Both the position numbers and the translations under genes were made by a program. Under the pieces are notes generated by a model. It was not told the origin of the DNA, searched no databases, and saw nothing but the letters and a program-made list of their open reading frames with translations. This document shows positions 16,325 through 27,036 of a stretch of 64,000 bases of DNA, piece by piece; positions within the stretch are counted from its first letter, which is position 1, and the number at the start of each line of letters is the position of its first letter. Where the stretch lies: assembly GCF_004123905.1 (NCBI RefSeq), contig NZ_MZXW01000016.1:930001-994000 (forward strand). The letters run 5' to 3'. This DNA comes from Bradyrhizobium betae (GTDB taxonomy: Bacteria; Pseudomonadota; Alphaproteobacteria; Rhizobiales; Xanthobacteraceae).

Positions 16325-17149
16325 ATGCCCACCATCACCACCAAAGACGGCGTCGAGATTTTCTTCAAGGACTGGGGCGCGGGTCAGCCGATCGTGTTCA
16401 GCCATGGCTGGCCGCTCTCGGCCGACGATTGGGACGCGCAGATGCTGTTCTTCGCCGCGAAGGGCTACCGCGTCATCGCCCATGACCGCCGCGGCCACGG
16501 CCGTTCCTCGCAGGTCTCCGACGGTCACGACATGGATCATTATGCCGACGACCTCGCGGCCGTGACGGCGCATCTCGATCTCAAGAGCGCGATCCATGTC
16601 GGCCATTCCACCGGCGGCGGCGAAGTCGTGCACTACATCGCGCGCCACGGCGAGAGCCGGGTCGCGAAGGCCGCGATCCTCTCCGCGGTGCCGCCGCTGA
16701 TGGTGAAGACTGAAGCCAATCCCGGCGGCCTGCCGAAGGGCGTGTTCGACGATCTCCAGAAGCAGCTCGCCGCCAGCCGTACGCAATTTTATCGCGATCT
16801 CCCCACCGGTCCGTTCTACGGCTACAACCGCCCCGGCGCGAAGCCGTCGGAAGCGGTGATCCAGAATTGGTGGCGTCAGGGCATGATGGGCGGCGCAAAG
16901 GCGCACTACGACGGCATCGTCGCGTTCTCGCAGACCGATTTCACCGAGGACCTCAAGAAGATCACCGTGCCCGTGCTGGTCATGCATGGCGACGACGATC
17001 AAATCGTGCCTTACGCCGATTCCGCCCCGCTGTCGGCCAAGCTGCTCAAGAACGGCACGTTGAAGACCTACAAGGGTTTTCCCCACGGCATGCCGACCAC
17101 GCACGCCGAGACCATCAACGCCGACCTGCTGGCGTTCTTCAAGGGGTAA
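16325..17149 (+). CDS. Alpha/beta hydrolase, non-haem chloroperoxidase type
   Basis: A 274-residue hydrolase close to bacterial cofactor-free haloperoxidases/arylesterases. It shows [29 protein letters not shown], the nucleophile elbow GHSTGGGEV, the acid in [10 protein letters not shown] and the histidine in [11 protein letters not shown]. These enzymes hydrolyse esters and can make peracids; the true substrate is unknown. AAGGAG precedes the ATG. It converges on the TetR gene 6 bases away. Confidence 0.9.
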   Translation: MPTITTKDGVEIFFKDWGAGQPIVFSHGWPLSADDWDAQMLFFAAKGYRVIAHDRRGHGRSSQVSDGHDMDHYADDLAAVTAHLDLKSAIHVGHSTGGGEVVHYIARHGESRVAKAAILSAVPPLMVKTEANPGGLPKGVFDDLQKQLAASRTQFYRDLPTGPFYGYNRPGAKPSEAVIQNWWRQGMMGGAKAHYDGIVAFSQTDFTEDLKKITVPVLVMHGDDDQIVPYADSAPLSAKLLKNGTLKTYKGFPHGMPTTHAETINADLLAFFKG

Positions 17150-17155
17150 GGGGCC

Positions 17156-17794
17156 TCACTTCAAGATCGCCCTGATCGCATCGAAGGTGCGCTTCACGAA
17201 CGCCTCCGGCTTTTCGCGCGCACCTTCGATCCAGCTCTCGCCGCCGACGCGCATCGCGCCGGTCGAGATCATCGCGACGAGCCGCGCCTTCAGCGGGTCC
17301 GACTTGCGGCCTGAGCGCTGGGCGAGTCCTTCCGCCAGGGCCTGCTCGAGCTTTTCATATTTGAGCTGGTCGCGCGCGCGCAGCGCCGGATTGTCGCGCT
17401 TGAGCCGCGACATCGCGGCCGCTTCAGTCGGATCGATCCGTTTGACCGCCGCCGCGATCGCATTCTCCGCCGCCGTCAGCATGGATTCGTCCGCGGGCCG
17501 CGCGAGGATCTCGGCGACCAGCGCGGCCGCGGCGTCCTCCTGCCAGGCGGCGACCACGTCCTCCTTCGAGGCGAAATAATGGAAGAAGCTGCGGCGCGAC
17601 ATATCCGCCTTGGTCGCGATGTCGTCGATGGTCGTGGCCTCGAAGCCGCGTTCCAGGAACAGCGCCATCGCCGCCCGCTTCAGCCGCTCGCGCGTCTGCT
17701 GCTGCTTGCGCTCGCGCAGGCCGGGCGCCGCCGGGGATTTTCCTCCCGGCGACAATGGCTTGGCGGGTTTCCTGGCGGGCTTTGAAACCTTCAA
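17156..17794 (-). CDS. TetR-family transcriptional regulator
   Basis: A 212-residue TetR regulator. After a basic N-terminal tail (KPARKPAKPL) the DNA-binding domain reads RERLKRAAMALFLERGFEAT, TIDDIATKADMSRRSFFHYF and ASKEDVV. The C-terminal half is a helical ligand domain. The start is TTG at 17792-17794, preceded by AGAGGTG at good spacing; no ATG lies near. It is divergent from the SDR gene with an almost symmetric 23-base site between them, so control of the SDR pair is likely. Confidence 0.88.
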   Translation of the reverse strand: MKVSKPARKPAKPLSPGGKSPAAPGLRERKQQQTRERLKRAAMALFLERGFEATTIDDIATKADMSRRSFFHYFASKEDVVAAWQEDAAAALVAEILARPADESMLTAAENAIAAAVKRIDPTEAAAMSRLKRDNPALRARDQLKYEKLEQALAEGLAQRSGRKSDPLKARLVAMISTGAMRVGGESWIEGAREKPEAFVKRTFDAIRAILK

Positions 17795-17811
17795 ATTATT
17801 TCACCTCTTGC

Positions 17812-17834
17812 AAATTTGCACTCAGTGCACATTT
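17812..17834. promoter_or_regulatory. TetR-type operator
   Basis: A near-perfect 23-base palindrome with half-sites AAATTTGCACT and AGTGCACATTT around a central C; one mismatch pair only. It lies between the TetR gene (start 17794) and the SDR gene (start 17878), where a TetR dimer would repress both. Binding is inferred. Confidence 0.6.
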
Positions 17835-17877
17835 AGACCCGTCGCGGGCGTTTTCCAGCCCCGAACGGAGATATGGC

Positions 17878-18816
17878 ATGACCGACTGGACGACGGCAGA
17901 CATCCCCTCCCTCAGCGGCAAGACCGCCGTCGTCACCGGGGCGACGGGCGGCCTCGGCTACGAGACGGCGATGGCGCTGGCGGGCGCCGGTGCCATTGTC
18001 ATACTCACCGGGCGCAACGACGCAAAGGGCCTGCGGGCGATCGAGGGCATTTGCGAACGGTTTCCCGGCGCGCTGATCGCCTATGAGCATCTCGACCTCG
18101 CCAGCCTGTCGTCTGTCGCCGATTTTGCCAGGCGCTTCGCCGCCAGCAACGAGCAACTCGACCTCCTCGTCAACAATGCCGGCGTCATGGCGCTGCCGAA
18201 GCGGCAGCAGACCGAAGATGGTTTCGAGATGCAGCTCGGCACCAATTATTTCGGCCATTACGCGCTGACGGCGCGCCTGTTGCCGCAGCTTCGCCGCGCA
18301 AAGGCGGCCCGCGTGGTCAATCTCTCCAGCCTCGCGCATCGCTCCGGCGCGATCAATTTCGACGATCTCCAGAGCCGGCATTCCTATCGCCCCTGGCGGG
18401 CATACTGCCAGTCCAAGCTGGCGATGCTGATGTTTTCGCTCGAATTGCAGCGCCGCAGCCTCGCCGCCGGCTGGGGTCTGATGAGCCTTGCCGCCCATCC
18501 CGGCTATGCGCGGACCGATCTCATTCCGAACGGGCCGGGCACCAGCTCGTTCCAGTCGCGGGTGAGCCGGTGGCTCCAGCCCTTCATCAGCCAGTCCGCG
18601 GCCGAGGGTGCATTGCCGACGCTGTTCGCCGCGACCTCGCCGGCCGCCGAGCCCGGCGGTTATTACGGTCCGAACTGGTTTTACGAATTGAAGGGACCGC
18701 CGGTCGTGGCGAGGATCATGTCCCAAGCGAAGGATTTTGCCGCGGCGGCCATGCTGTGGGATGTCTCTGCAACGTTGACGGGTGTATCCTTCGACGAGAT
18801 CGCTGCCGCCGCATGA
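17878..18816 (+). CDS. Short-chain dehydrogenase/reductase
   Basis: A 312-residue SDR, close to the retinol-dehydrogenase/WW-oxidoreductase type. It has the TGATGGLGYETAMALAGAG nucleotide motif, GRND in the cofactor-specificity loop, NNAGVMALP, the catalytic Ser in VVNLSSLAHRSG and the YxxxK as YCQSK. PGYARTDL follows. The substrate is unknown. The ATG at 17878 follows ACGGAG. Next to a divergent TetR gene and followed by an NAD-binding epimerase-like gene 26 bases on. Confidence 0.9.
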   Translation: MTDWTTADIPSLSGKTAVVTGATGGLGYETAMALAGAGAIVILTGRNDAKGLRAIEGICERFPGALIAYEHLDLASLSSVADFARRFAASNEQLDLLVNNAGVMALPKRQQTEDGFEMQLGTNYFGHYALTARLLPQLRRAKAARVVNLSSLAHRSGAINFDDLQSRHSYRPWRAYCQSKLAMLMFSLELQRRSLAAGWGLMSLAAHPGYARTDLIPNGPGTSSFQSRVSRWLQPFISQSAAEGALPTLFAATSPAAEPGGYYGPNWFYELKGPPVVARIMSQAKDFAAAAMLWDVSATLTGVSFDEIAAAA

Positions 18817-18842
18817 GCCGCGACATCGTTGGGGACGTTCCG

Positions 18843-19502
18843 ATGCGAGTGATCATTTTCGGCGCGACCGGCATGGTCGGGCAGGGTGTTTTGCGCGAGT
18901 GCCTGATTGATCCCGGCATTGACCGCGTGCTCGTGATCGGCCGCAGCCCGACCGGCGTGCGCAGCGCCAAGCTGACCGAGATCATCCACGGCGATTTCAC
19001 GAACTATTCGGCGATCGAAGCGCAGTTCACCGGATTCGACGCCTGCTTTTTCTGCCTCGGCGTCTCCTCGATCGGCATGAACGAAGAGCACTATCGCCAT
19101 CTCACCTACGACATCACGCTCGCCGCCGCGACGACGCTCGCCCGCCTCAATCCGCAGATGACATTCGTCTACGTCACCGGGGCCGGCACCGATTCCACCG
19201 AGCAGGCCTCACGGATGTGGGCGCGCATCAAGGGCAAGACCGAGAACGATCTGCTCAAGCTGCCGTTCAAGGGCGCCTACATGTTCCGGCCCGGCGCGAT
19301 CCAGCCCCTGCACGGTGCCCGCTCCAAGACCGCCTGGGTGCAGGCCGTCTACGACGTGAGCTGGCCGCTCTGGTCGGTGCTGCGCCGGATCTCGCCGCGG
19401 CTCGTCACCTCGACCGAGCAGATCGGCCGGGCCATGATCCATGTCGCCCGCGAGGGGTACCCGCGGAAGGTGCTGGAGATGGAGGATATCAATAGCCTCT
19501 AG
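18843..19502 (+). CDS. NAD(P)H-binding atypical SDR/epimerase-like protein
   Basis: A 219-residue Rossmann protein: VIIFGATGMVGQGVLRECL binds nucleotide, then FFCLGVSSIGMNEEHYRHL and FVYVTGAGTDSTEQ, RPGAIQPLHGARS. It resembles the NAD(P)-binding proteins annotated as epimerase or HIM1-like; no catalytic YxxxK is evident. Start at the ATG at 18843; probably in one operon with the SDR under TetR control. Confidence 0.8.
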   Translation: MRVIIFGATGMVGQGVLRECLIDPGIDRVLVIGRSPTGVRSAKLTEIIHGDFTNYSAIEAQFTGFDACFFCLGVSSIGMNEEHYRHLTYDITLAAATTLARLNPQMTFVYVTGAGTDSTEQASRMWARIKGKTENDLLKLPFKGAYMFRPGAIQPLHGARSKTAWVQAVYDVSWPLWSVLRRISPRLVTSTEQIGRAMIHVAREGYPRKVLEMEDINSL

Positions 19503-19583
19503 GCCACAGGCCCGTTAGGTCTGGGGAAATTTCGGCGTCCGTGCGCGTTGGGCCGTATCCGTTCCCGAGGAGAAGTGTCGGTG

Positions 19584-20033
19584 ATGTCTCCCCCGCTCAA
19601 AATGATTGCCCTCGACGCTGACGATCTCGCTGTCATCTCGACCCATGTGCAGGACGCCCGCGTCCAGTCCGCCGACATCATCTGGCGGCAAAGCGAGAAG
19701 CGGCTGGTGGTCGGCATGAGCCGGCTGGACTGGGAGCAGACACTGGACGCCGAGGCTGAGCCGCGCCGGCTGGTCGCTGCGCTCCGCTTCGACCGCGTGC
19801 TCGCCTGCAAGTCGCGCAACATCGATCTGGCCGCGCCGGACAAGGTGTTGGATCTTGTCGGCATCGAGTTTCACCCCCAGGACGGCCGCGACGAGGAGCC
19901 CGGCGGCAGCGCGTTGCTGCTGTTCGCCCATGGCGGCGCCATCCGCCTCGACGTCGAATGTCTGGAATGCGAGCTGACCGATCTCGGGTCGGATGAGCTG
20001 GGAACGGGACTGGAGATCAAGGGGGAGGGGTGA
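19584..20033 (+). CDS. DUF2948 family protein
   Basis: A 149-residue protein with the DUF2948 pattern (MIALDADDLAVISTHVQDARV, then LVVGMSRLDWEQ and RLVAALRFDRV). In alphaproteobacteria this gene commonly precedes hisD, as here; its function is unknown. The ATG at 19584 follows GAGGAGAAG. A GTG one codon upstream is possible. Confidence 0.85.
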   Translation: MSPPLKMIALDADDLAVISTHVQDARVQSADIIWRQSEKRLVVGMSRLDWEQTLDAEAEPRRLVAALRFDRVLACKSRNIDLAAPDKVLDLVGIEFHPQDGRDEEPGGSALLLFAHGGAIRLDVECLECELTDLGSDELGTGLEIKGEG

Positions 20034-20176
20034 GGTCGCCTGTATACCAGCCCAACCGGCTCAAGCCTCCGCCGGAACGGCGGCTTCCGAGGGTTGACGC
20101 AGCTTCCCCGCCGCGCCATTGAGCAGGGGTCGCATGAGCCAATCCGCCCCAAAGACCAGCCGGAAGCCAAGCCAAA

Positions 20177-21468
<1,292 letters not shown>

Positions 21469-21472
<4 letters not shown>

Positions 21473-21966
21473 CAGAGCTGCCCGAACAGGACGACTCGCA
21501 GAACCGCATCGTCGGCGTCACGCTCGACGAGGACTCGATCGGCCGTTCCGGGCCCGACATCGAGCATGAGCGCGCGATCGCGATCTACGACCTGATCGAG
21601 CAGAATCTGTTCGCTCCGGAGGGCGCCGATGGCAAGGGGCCGTTCACGCTGCATCTCGGCATCACAGGCAGCCGGCTGATGTTCGACATCCGGCGCGAGG
21701 ATGGCACGCCCGTGGTGGCACATCTGTTGTCGCTGACGCCGTTCCGGCGGATCGTGAAGGACTATTTCATGATCTGCGACAGCTACTACCAGGCGATCCG
21801 GACCGCGACGCCTGACAAGATCGAGGCCATCGACATGGGCCGCCGCGGTATCCATGACGAGGGATCGCGCACGCTGCAGGAGCGGCTGAAGGGCAAGGTG
21901 CGGGTCGATTTCGAGACCTCGCGCCGGCTGTTCACGCTCATTACCGTATTGCACTGGAAAGGTTAA
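21469..21966 (+). CDS. UPF0262 family protein
   Basis: A 165-residue protein with the UPF0262 pattern ([31 protein letters not shown], then [19 protein letters not shown] and [20 protein letters not shown]). Function unknown; the family is conserved next to hisD in alphaproteobacteria. The ATG overlaps the hisD stop as ATGA, so translation is coupled. Confidence 0.92.
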
Positions 21967-21972
21967 ACGCGG

Positions 21973-22440
21973 ATGGCTGCGCCCCCACGCGCACGCGATC
22001 CGCAATCGGTGCTGTTCGCCTGTGCGATGAACAGCGTACGCTCGCCGATGGCCGAGAGCCTGCTGCGGCACATGTTTCCGCAGGGCCTCTACGTCAAGTC
22101 GGCCGGTGCGAGGAAGGGCGAGCTCGATCCCTTCGCTGTCGCGGTGATGGACGAATTGGGGCAAGACATCTCCACCCACAGGCCGCAGACTTTTGAGGAG
22201 CTGGAGGACTGGGAGGGGCTCAATTTCGACCTCATCATCACGCTCTCGCCGGAAGCGCACCACAAGGCGCTGGAGCTGACCCGCACGCTGGCCGCCGACG
22301 TCGAATACTGGCCGACGCAGGATCCCACCACCATCGAAGGCAGCCGCGACCAGAAGCTTTCCGCCTACCGCGAGGTCTGCGACCAGCTCGTGATGCGCAT
22401 CCGCCGGCGGTTCGCAAAGGTCGGGGCGGCAAGCGGGTAG
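21973..22440 (+). CDS. Low-molecular-weight protein-tyrosine-phosphatase/ArsC-like protein
   Basis: A 155-residue protein with the CX5RS active-site loop as C17-AMNSV-R23-S24, then SAGARKGELDPFAVAVM and a late TQDP with the general-acid Asp. The fold is that of LMW-PTP and thioredoxin-linked arsenate reductases; extra arsenate-reductase cysteines are not evident, so phosphatase is more likely. Six bases after UPF0262, in the conserved hisD block. Confidence 0.85.
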   Translation: MAAPPRARDPQSVLFACAMNSVRSPMAESLLRHMFPQGLYVKSAGARKGELDPFAVAVMDELGQDISTHRPQTFEELEDWEGLNFDLIITLSPEAHHKALELTRTLAADVEYWPTQDPTTIEGSRDQKLSAYREVCDQLVMRIRRRFAKVGAASG

Positions 22441-22586
22441 CCGTAACACCGGCGTCACAGACTGAAGGCACACGCATGTCGGAGCCCTCGAATCAGCAAA
22501 GTCCGGGTTCCCGGGTTGTGAAATCAGCCCCCTTCCGATAGGTTCCGCGCGCAATTCACCCCCTGTTTCATCTCCCAAATCACCTG

Positions 22587-23216
22587 ATGCTCGGCCGCCC
22601 CAAATTCGTACTTGCCTCCGGTTCGCCGCGGCGCCTGTCGCTGCTCAACCAGGCCGGCATCGAGCCGGACGCGCTCCGGCCGGCCGACGTCGATGAGACG
22701 CCGAAGCGGGGCGAGCTGCCGCGCGCCTGCGCCAACCGGCTCGCAAGGGCCAAGGCCGACGCGGCACTCAAATCGGTGCAGCTGGACGACGAGTTGCGCG
22801 GGGCCTTCATCCTCTCCGCCGATACGGTTGTGGCGGTGGGCCGCCGCATCCTGCCCAAGGCCAATCTCGTCGACGAGGCCGCGCAGTGCCTGCGGCTGCT
22901 GTCGGGCCGCAATCACCGCGTCTACACCGCGATCACCCTCATCACGCCGCGCGAGGCCTTCCGCCAGCGCCTAGTCGAGACCCGCGTCCGCTTCAAGCGC
23001 CTCTCGGAGGACGACATCCAGGCCTATATCGGCTCCGGCGAATGGCGCGGCAAAGCCGGCGGCTATGCCGTGCAGGGCATCGCCGGCTCGTTCGTGGTGA
23101 AGATGGTGGGGTCCTACACCAACGTGGTCGGCCTGCCGCTCTACGAGACCACGACGCTGCTCGGAGGCGAGGGCTTTCCGATCCGCTTCGGCTGGCTCAA
23201 CGCCACCGCGGTGTGA
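22587..23216 (+). CDS. maf: Maf-like nucleotide pyrophosphatase
   Basis: A 209-residue Maf protein that hydrolyses non-canonical or modified dNTP/NTPs to monophosphates. The signature [14 protein letters not shown] is near the N-terminus, with [41 protein letters not shown] and [10 protein letters not shown]. Start at the ATG at 22587. No infA is visible in the 146 bases before it. Confidence 0.93.
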   Translation: MLGRPKFVLASGSPRRLSLLNQAGIEPDALRPADVDETPKRGELPRACANRLARAKADAALKSVQLDDELRGAFILSADTVVAVGRRILPKANLVDEAAQCLRLLSGRNHRVYTAITLITPREAFRQRLVETRVRFKRLSEDDIQAYIGSGEWRGKAGGYAVQGIAGSFVVKMVGSYTNVVGLPLYETTTLLGGEGFPIRFGWLNATAV

Positions 23217-23361
23217 GCGCCAACTAAATTCTCGAAAACAACCCCATGCACAGTAGAATGGGCCTTTCCCAGCCCGGCGGGAGGCATGCGCCGGCGCCCG
23301 AGGAACCCGTTCGCCGACAGGCTCTTGAACCCCATCACCCCCCGTGTAAGCCGCCGACATC

Positions 23362-23544
23362 ATGGACGACCACGCCAAAAAGCCCGCCGGGCCGCTCAAG
23401 ACCTGCCCGATCTGCGGCAAGCCGCAGGCGCAGGCCACCCGCCCGTTCTGCTCCTCCCGCTGCCGCGACGTCGATCTGAACCGCTGGCTGAAGGGCTCCT
23501 ACGTCATCCCCGGTCGCGATGACGAGGCGGATGGCGAAGAATAA
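23362..23544 (+). CDS. yacG: DNA gyrase inhibitor YacG (zinc-binding)
   Basis: A 60-residue zinc protein with ligands C15, C18, C30 and C34 (CPICGKP then FCSSRC), followed by RDVDLNRWLKGSYVIPG and an acidic tail. This is the full YacG pattern; the E. coli protein binds GyrB and blocks DNA binding. It sits in the conserved place after maf. Confidence 0.93.
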   Translation: MDDHAKKPAGPLKTCPICGKPQAQATRPFCSSRCRDVDLNRWLKGSYVIPGRDDEADGEE

Positions 23545-23729
23545 ATAAGTAATATCAGTCGTTTAATGAGAAATTCGGCGCCCCGCGCGCGAGCCGCGGC
23601 AAGTCCGCCCCACCTTGTGCACAGCCGGGCCGCGCCCGGCGAAGCCTCTTGGCGAAGCCGGGTGGACAGGCCGCCCCGAGCCCACTATAAACCGCCCGCT
23701 CGATGGGCTTTGGCCCCTCTTTGGAGCAC

Positions 23730-23805
23730 GCCCAGGTAGCTCAGTTGGTAGAGCATGCGACTGAAAATCGCAGTGTCGGTGGTTCGATTCCGCCCCTGGG
23801 CACCA
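23730..23805 (+). tRNA. tRNA-Phe (GAA)
   Basis: Begins GCCCAGGTAGCTCAGTTGGT, with anticodon stem GCGAC TGAAAAT CGCAG-like arms enclosing GAA, T-arm GGTGGTTCGATTCCGCC, acceptor GCCCAGG/CCTGGGC and a templated CCA end. 76 bases. A TATAAA box lies about 45 bases upstream. Confidence 0.97.
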
Positions 23806-24045
23806 TTGCTGTCGCAGCTAGGCTTGGCGCGGCCATTCTCCTCCCACATAGCGAAGCTTGTCCGCCGAAGGTTGCGGTCGCCGATTCTTCCCGCACGGCC
23901 GGTTTGCTGCCAGACGCTCATCGGATTATCCTCTAGGTTGTAGCGTCTGCACTTGGGTTGCCGAACGGCTCTTCGACGGCAATGGTCCGCCAGCACGTGC
24001 AACGTTTTGGTGTTCCGCTGGTGGGTGGTTCGAATCGCGGATAGC

Positions 24046-25194
24046 ATGGAAGCCACCGCACTTGACCTTGGCCTGCGCGGCGCAGTTGCGGGCCTTTTCC
24101 TGATGATCATGGTCGTTACCTTGGGGCGTGTTCGCCCGCTGGATACGATCAAATGGCTCGGCGTCGCCATGGCCGCCTCGGGCGCGCTCTACGCGATCGT
24201 GACAGCGCCGTTCGTGCCGAAGGCAACGGTGTGGTGGATCATGCCGGTCCTGGGCGCCAATCCGGTGCTCGTATGGTTGTGGGCGCGTGCGAGTTTCGAC
24301 GACGATTTCGTGGTTCGGCGCTGGCATGGCGTCCTGTGGCTGGCCGTCGTCAGCGTCTGGTTCTCGGTGATCTACACATGGACGACATGGCCGATGTTCG
24401 CCAAGGCAGGCGTTCGATCGATGTCGATCCTGGCGATTATCCTGTCACTCTCCGCGGCCGTGCAGACGGTCAGGACGTGGAAGACCGACCTCGTCGCCGG
24501 CCGGCGCCGGCTGCGGCTGGCGGTCCTGATTCTGTCGCTGCTCATTGTGGTCTTGCTGTCCGTCCCGGAACTGAATTCGATCTCGGCCAAGAGCTTCGGC
24601 ATGTCCGGCAGCTTGGCCACCGCCGTTGGCTTGCTGGCCATCGCGGCGCTGGCCGGATGGGGCCTGTTCCATCCGCCGCCAGCTATCCCCGCAGTCGCCG
24701 CGATGGCAGCGACGACTGCGTCCGAAAATGCGGATCGCGCGGCTCCGATCAAAGCGGCCGATGGCGGTCGCGATGCCACAGCGTCCCTGCTGTTGCGTCG
24801 GCTCGACAATTTGATGACGGTCGAACGGGTCTATCGGCAGGAAGGCCTCACCATTGGCGGACTCGCGGCCAAGCTCGACTTGCCGGAATACCGGCTCCGC
24901 CAGGCCATCAACGAGGGCCTCGGCTATCGCAACTTCAATGCCTTTCTCAATCGTTATCGCATCGACGAGGCCAAGGCGGCGCTATCCGATCCGGGTCAAC
25001 GGGACGTCGCCGTCCTGACGATCGCAATGGACGCTGGTTTCCAGTCGATCGGACCGTTCAATCGTGCGTTCAAGGCCGAAAGCGGCCTGACGCCGACCGA
25101 ATTCCGTCGCGACGCACTTGCCCGGTCGGCAGCCATTGCATTGGAAAACGACGAAAAATTCAGAAATCGGCCAATCCCGTTGAAAATCGGCTAG
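24046..25194 (+). CDS. Membrane-anchored AraC-family regulator
   Basis: A 382-residue protein. Residues 1 to about 225 hold six to seven hydrophobic helices (LRGAVAGLFLMIMVVTLG, WWIMPVLGANPVLVWLW, VLWLAVVSVWFSVIYTW, LAVLILSLLIVVLLSV), then a linker and a C-terminal AraC helix-turn-helix domain (GLTIGGLAAKLDLPEYRLRQ, TIAMDAGFQSIGPFNRAFK, ESGLTPTEFRRDAL). The architecture suggests sensing in the membrane and direct DNA binding. It directly precedes an efflux operon 53 bases on, which it probably controls. The ATG at 24046 is chosen because upstream residues fit no known N-terminus. Confidence 0.88.
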   Translation: MEATALDLGLRGAVAGLFLMIMVVTLGRVRPLDTIKWLGVAMAASGALYAIVTAPFVPKATVWWIMPVLGANPVLVWLWARASFDDDFVVRRWHGVLWLAVVSVWFSVIYTWTTWPMFAKAGVRSMSILAIILSLSAAVQTVRTWKTDLVAGRRRLRLAVLILSLLIVVLLSVPELNSISAKSFGMSGSLATAVGLLAIAALAGWGLFHPPPAIPAVAAMAATTASENADRAAPIKAADGGRDATASLLLRRLDNLMTVERVYRQEGLTIGGLAAKLDLPEYRLRQAINEGLGYRNFNAFLNRYRIDEAKAALSDPGQRDVAVLTIAMDAGFQSIGPFNRAFKAESGLTPTEFRRDALARSAAIALENDEKFRNRPIPLKIG

Positions 25195-25247
25195 CCGAAT
25201 TCTGTATCGGGCGAGAAAGACTCCGCCGGAGCGGGCAAGCTGTGGAG

Positions 25248-26315
25248 ATGGATGACAGGACGCGATCGCTACGCTCGCTCATGATCGAACGGTCCCCGCC
25301 GGCCGGGCCTTCGTCACGGCCGCAACGACGGCTGCTTCCGGTCATCGGAATACTAATCGTCCTGCTCGTGCTGGGAAGCGGCGCGGCGCTTTGGCTCGGG
25401 AGTCAGTTGCAGTCGGCGCAGGCGCCATCCGTCGAGGGGCCAGCGACTGAGGTCGCGCGGCCGGATAACGCGCTTCAAAAGAGCGTGGCGCTTGCGCCGA
25501 GCAGCACGGGCAGCCTGATCGCGTCCGGCTACGTCGTGGCGCGCCGCAAGGCCACCATCGCGGCCGAGGTCACCGGCAAGGTGGTCGACCTCCTGGTCGA
25601 CGAGGGCATGGTGGTGCAGGCAGGCCAGGTTCTCGCCAGACTCGACGATGTCTTGGCCGACAAGGATTACGCGCTGGCGCAGGCGCGCGCCGAGGCTTCC
25701 GAAGCGGCCATGGCCGCAATTGCCGCCGACTTGGCCGACGCCGAGCGAATCCTCAATCGAACCCAGACGCTGTCGGGGAAGAATTACGCCACCGAGGCCG
25801 ATCTGACCAAGTCGCAGGCGAGAGCCGGCGTGCTGCGGGCCCAGCTCCGCCAGGCGGAGGCCCAACTGGCGGCGGCTCGACTCGAGGCGCAGCGCTACGG
25901 CGAGGTGCTCGGCAAGCACCGGATCCGCGCGCCGTTCGCCGGCGTCGTGGTCGACCGCAGCGCGCAACCCGGTGAGATGATCTCGCCGCTGTCGGCCGGC
26001 GGCGGCTTCACCCGCACCGGCATCTGTACCATTGTCGACATGGACTCGATCGAGATCGAGGTTGACGTCAGCGAAGCCTCGATCGGCCGCTTGCATGCCG
26101 GCACCCGCGTTGAAGCCGTGCTCGATGCTTATCCGGACTGGCGCATCCCGGGCGCCGTCATCGCCATCGTGCCAACCGCCAATCGCGAGAAGGCGACCGT
26201 CAAGGTCCGTGTCGGCATGGATGTGAAAGACGCGCGCATTCTGCCGGACATGGCGATCAAGGTGAAATTCCTGGAAGACGGCGCGCCTGCCGCGGCGCGG
26301 TCCGGTCCCCCCTAA
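25248..26315 (+). CDS. HlyD-type periplasmic adaptor of ABC efflux system
   Basis: A 355-residue membrane-fusion protein. A single N-terminal anchor (LLPVIGILIVLLVLGSGAAL) is followed by the first barrel/lipoyl half (GYVVARRKATIAAEVTGKV, DEGMVVQAGQVLARLD), a coiled-coil hairpin of Ala-rich helices (about 135-220), the second lipoyl half (HRIRAPFAGVVVDRSAQPGEMI) and a beta-barrel domain. It would couple the ABC transporter to an outer-membrane channel. No TolC homologue is in the window. The ATG at 25248 is used; an in-frame ATG 33 bases later is possible. Confidence 0.88.
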   Translation: MDDRTRSLRSLMIERSPPAGPSSRPQRRLLPVIGILIVLLVLGSGAALWLGSQLQSAQAPSVEGPATEVARPDNALQKSVALAPSSTGSLIASGYVVARRKATIAAEVTGKVVDLLVDEGMVVQAGQVLARLDDVLADKDYALAQARAEASEAAMAAIAADLADAERILNRTQTLSGKNYATEADLTKSQARAGVLRAQLRQAEAQLAAARLEAQRYGEVLGKHRIRAPFAGVVVDRSAQPGEMISPLSAGGGFTRTGICTIVDMDSIEIEVDVSEASIGRLHAGTRVEAVLDAYPDWRIPGAVIAIVPTANREKATVKVRVGMDVKDARILPDMAIKVKFLEDGAPAAARSGPP

Positions 26316-26334
26316 ACACGCGGGAGCAAGACCC

Positions 26335-27036
26335 ATGTTATCGCCAACCGACCCGATGATCGACATCGTCGATCTGTGCAAACGGTTCACTAAGGGGAAG
26401 GAGACGATCACCATCTTCGATGGTCTCAACCTTGCTATTCCGCGCGGGGATTTCGTCGCCGTGATGGGACCGTCGGGGTCTGGCAAGACCACCTTGCTCA
26501 ACCTGCTTGGTGGCATCGATCGGTCCGACGCAGGCGGGATCGAGGTCGCCGGTGAACGCCTTGACCGCCTGTCCGAGAGCGAACTTTCGCGCTGGCGGGC
26601 ATCCCATATCGGATTCATCTTCCAGTTCTACAATCTGATGCCAATGCTGACCGCGGCGCAGAATGTCGAATTGCCGCTGTTGCTGACGCGGCTCGGCCGC
26701 AAGGAGCGGCGCCAGCGGGTCGAGACGGCGCTCGGCGTGGTCGGGCTCGCCGATCGGGTCAAGCACTATCCCAAGGAAATGTCGGGCGGGCAGCAGCAGC
26801 GCGTCGCCATCGCGCGTGCCATCGTCTCCGATCCGGCGCTGCTGTTGTGCGACGAACCGACCGGAGATCTCGACCGCGCCACCGCCGACGAGGTGCTGTC
26901 GATCCTGCAAGTGCTCAACCGCGATCTCGGCAAGACCATCGTGATGGTGACCCACGACCCGGCGGCGGCGCAATACGCCAAGCGATCGCTGCATCTCGAC
27001 AAGGGGCACTTCATTGAAAAGGAGCTCGCGGCGTGA
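26335..27036 (+). CDS. ABC transporter ATPase (MacB/LolD type)
   Basis: A 233-residue ATPase. Walker A is GPSGSGKTT (residues 45-53), the Q loop lies in FIFQFYNLMPMLTAAQNVELPL, the signature is MSGGQQQRVAIARAI, Walker B LLLCDEPTGDLD and the H loop VTHDPAAAQ. The NLMP-LTA-NV-LPL block is typical of LolD/MacB exporters. It overlaps the next permease gene by 4 bases. Confidence 0.95.
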   Translation: MLSPTDPMIDIVDLCKRFTKGKETITIFDGLNLAIPRGDFVAVMGPSGSGKTTLLNLLGGIDRSDAGGIEVAGERLDRLSESELSRWRASHIGFIFQFYNLMPMLTAAQNVELPLLLTRLGRKERRQRVETALGVVGLADRVKHYPKEMSGGQQQRVAIARAIVSDPALLLCDEPTGDLDRATADEVLSILQVLNRDLGKTIVMVTHDPAAAQYAKRSLHLDKGHFIEKELAA

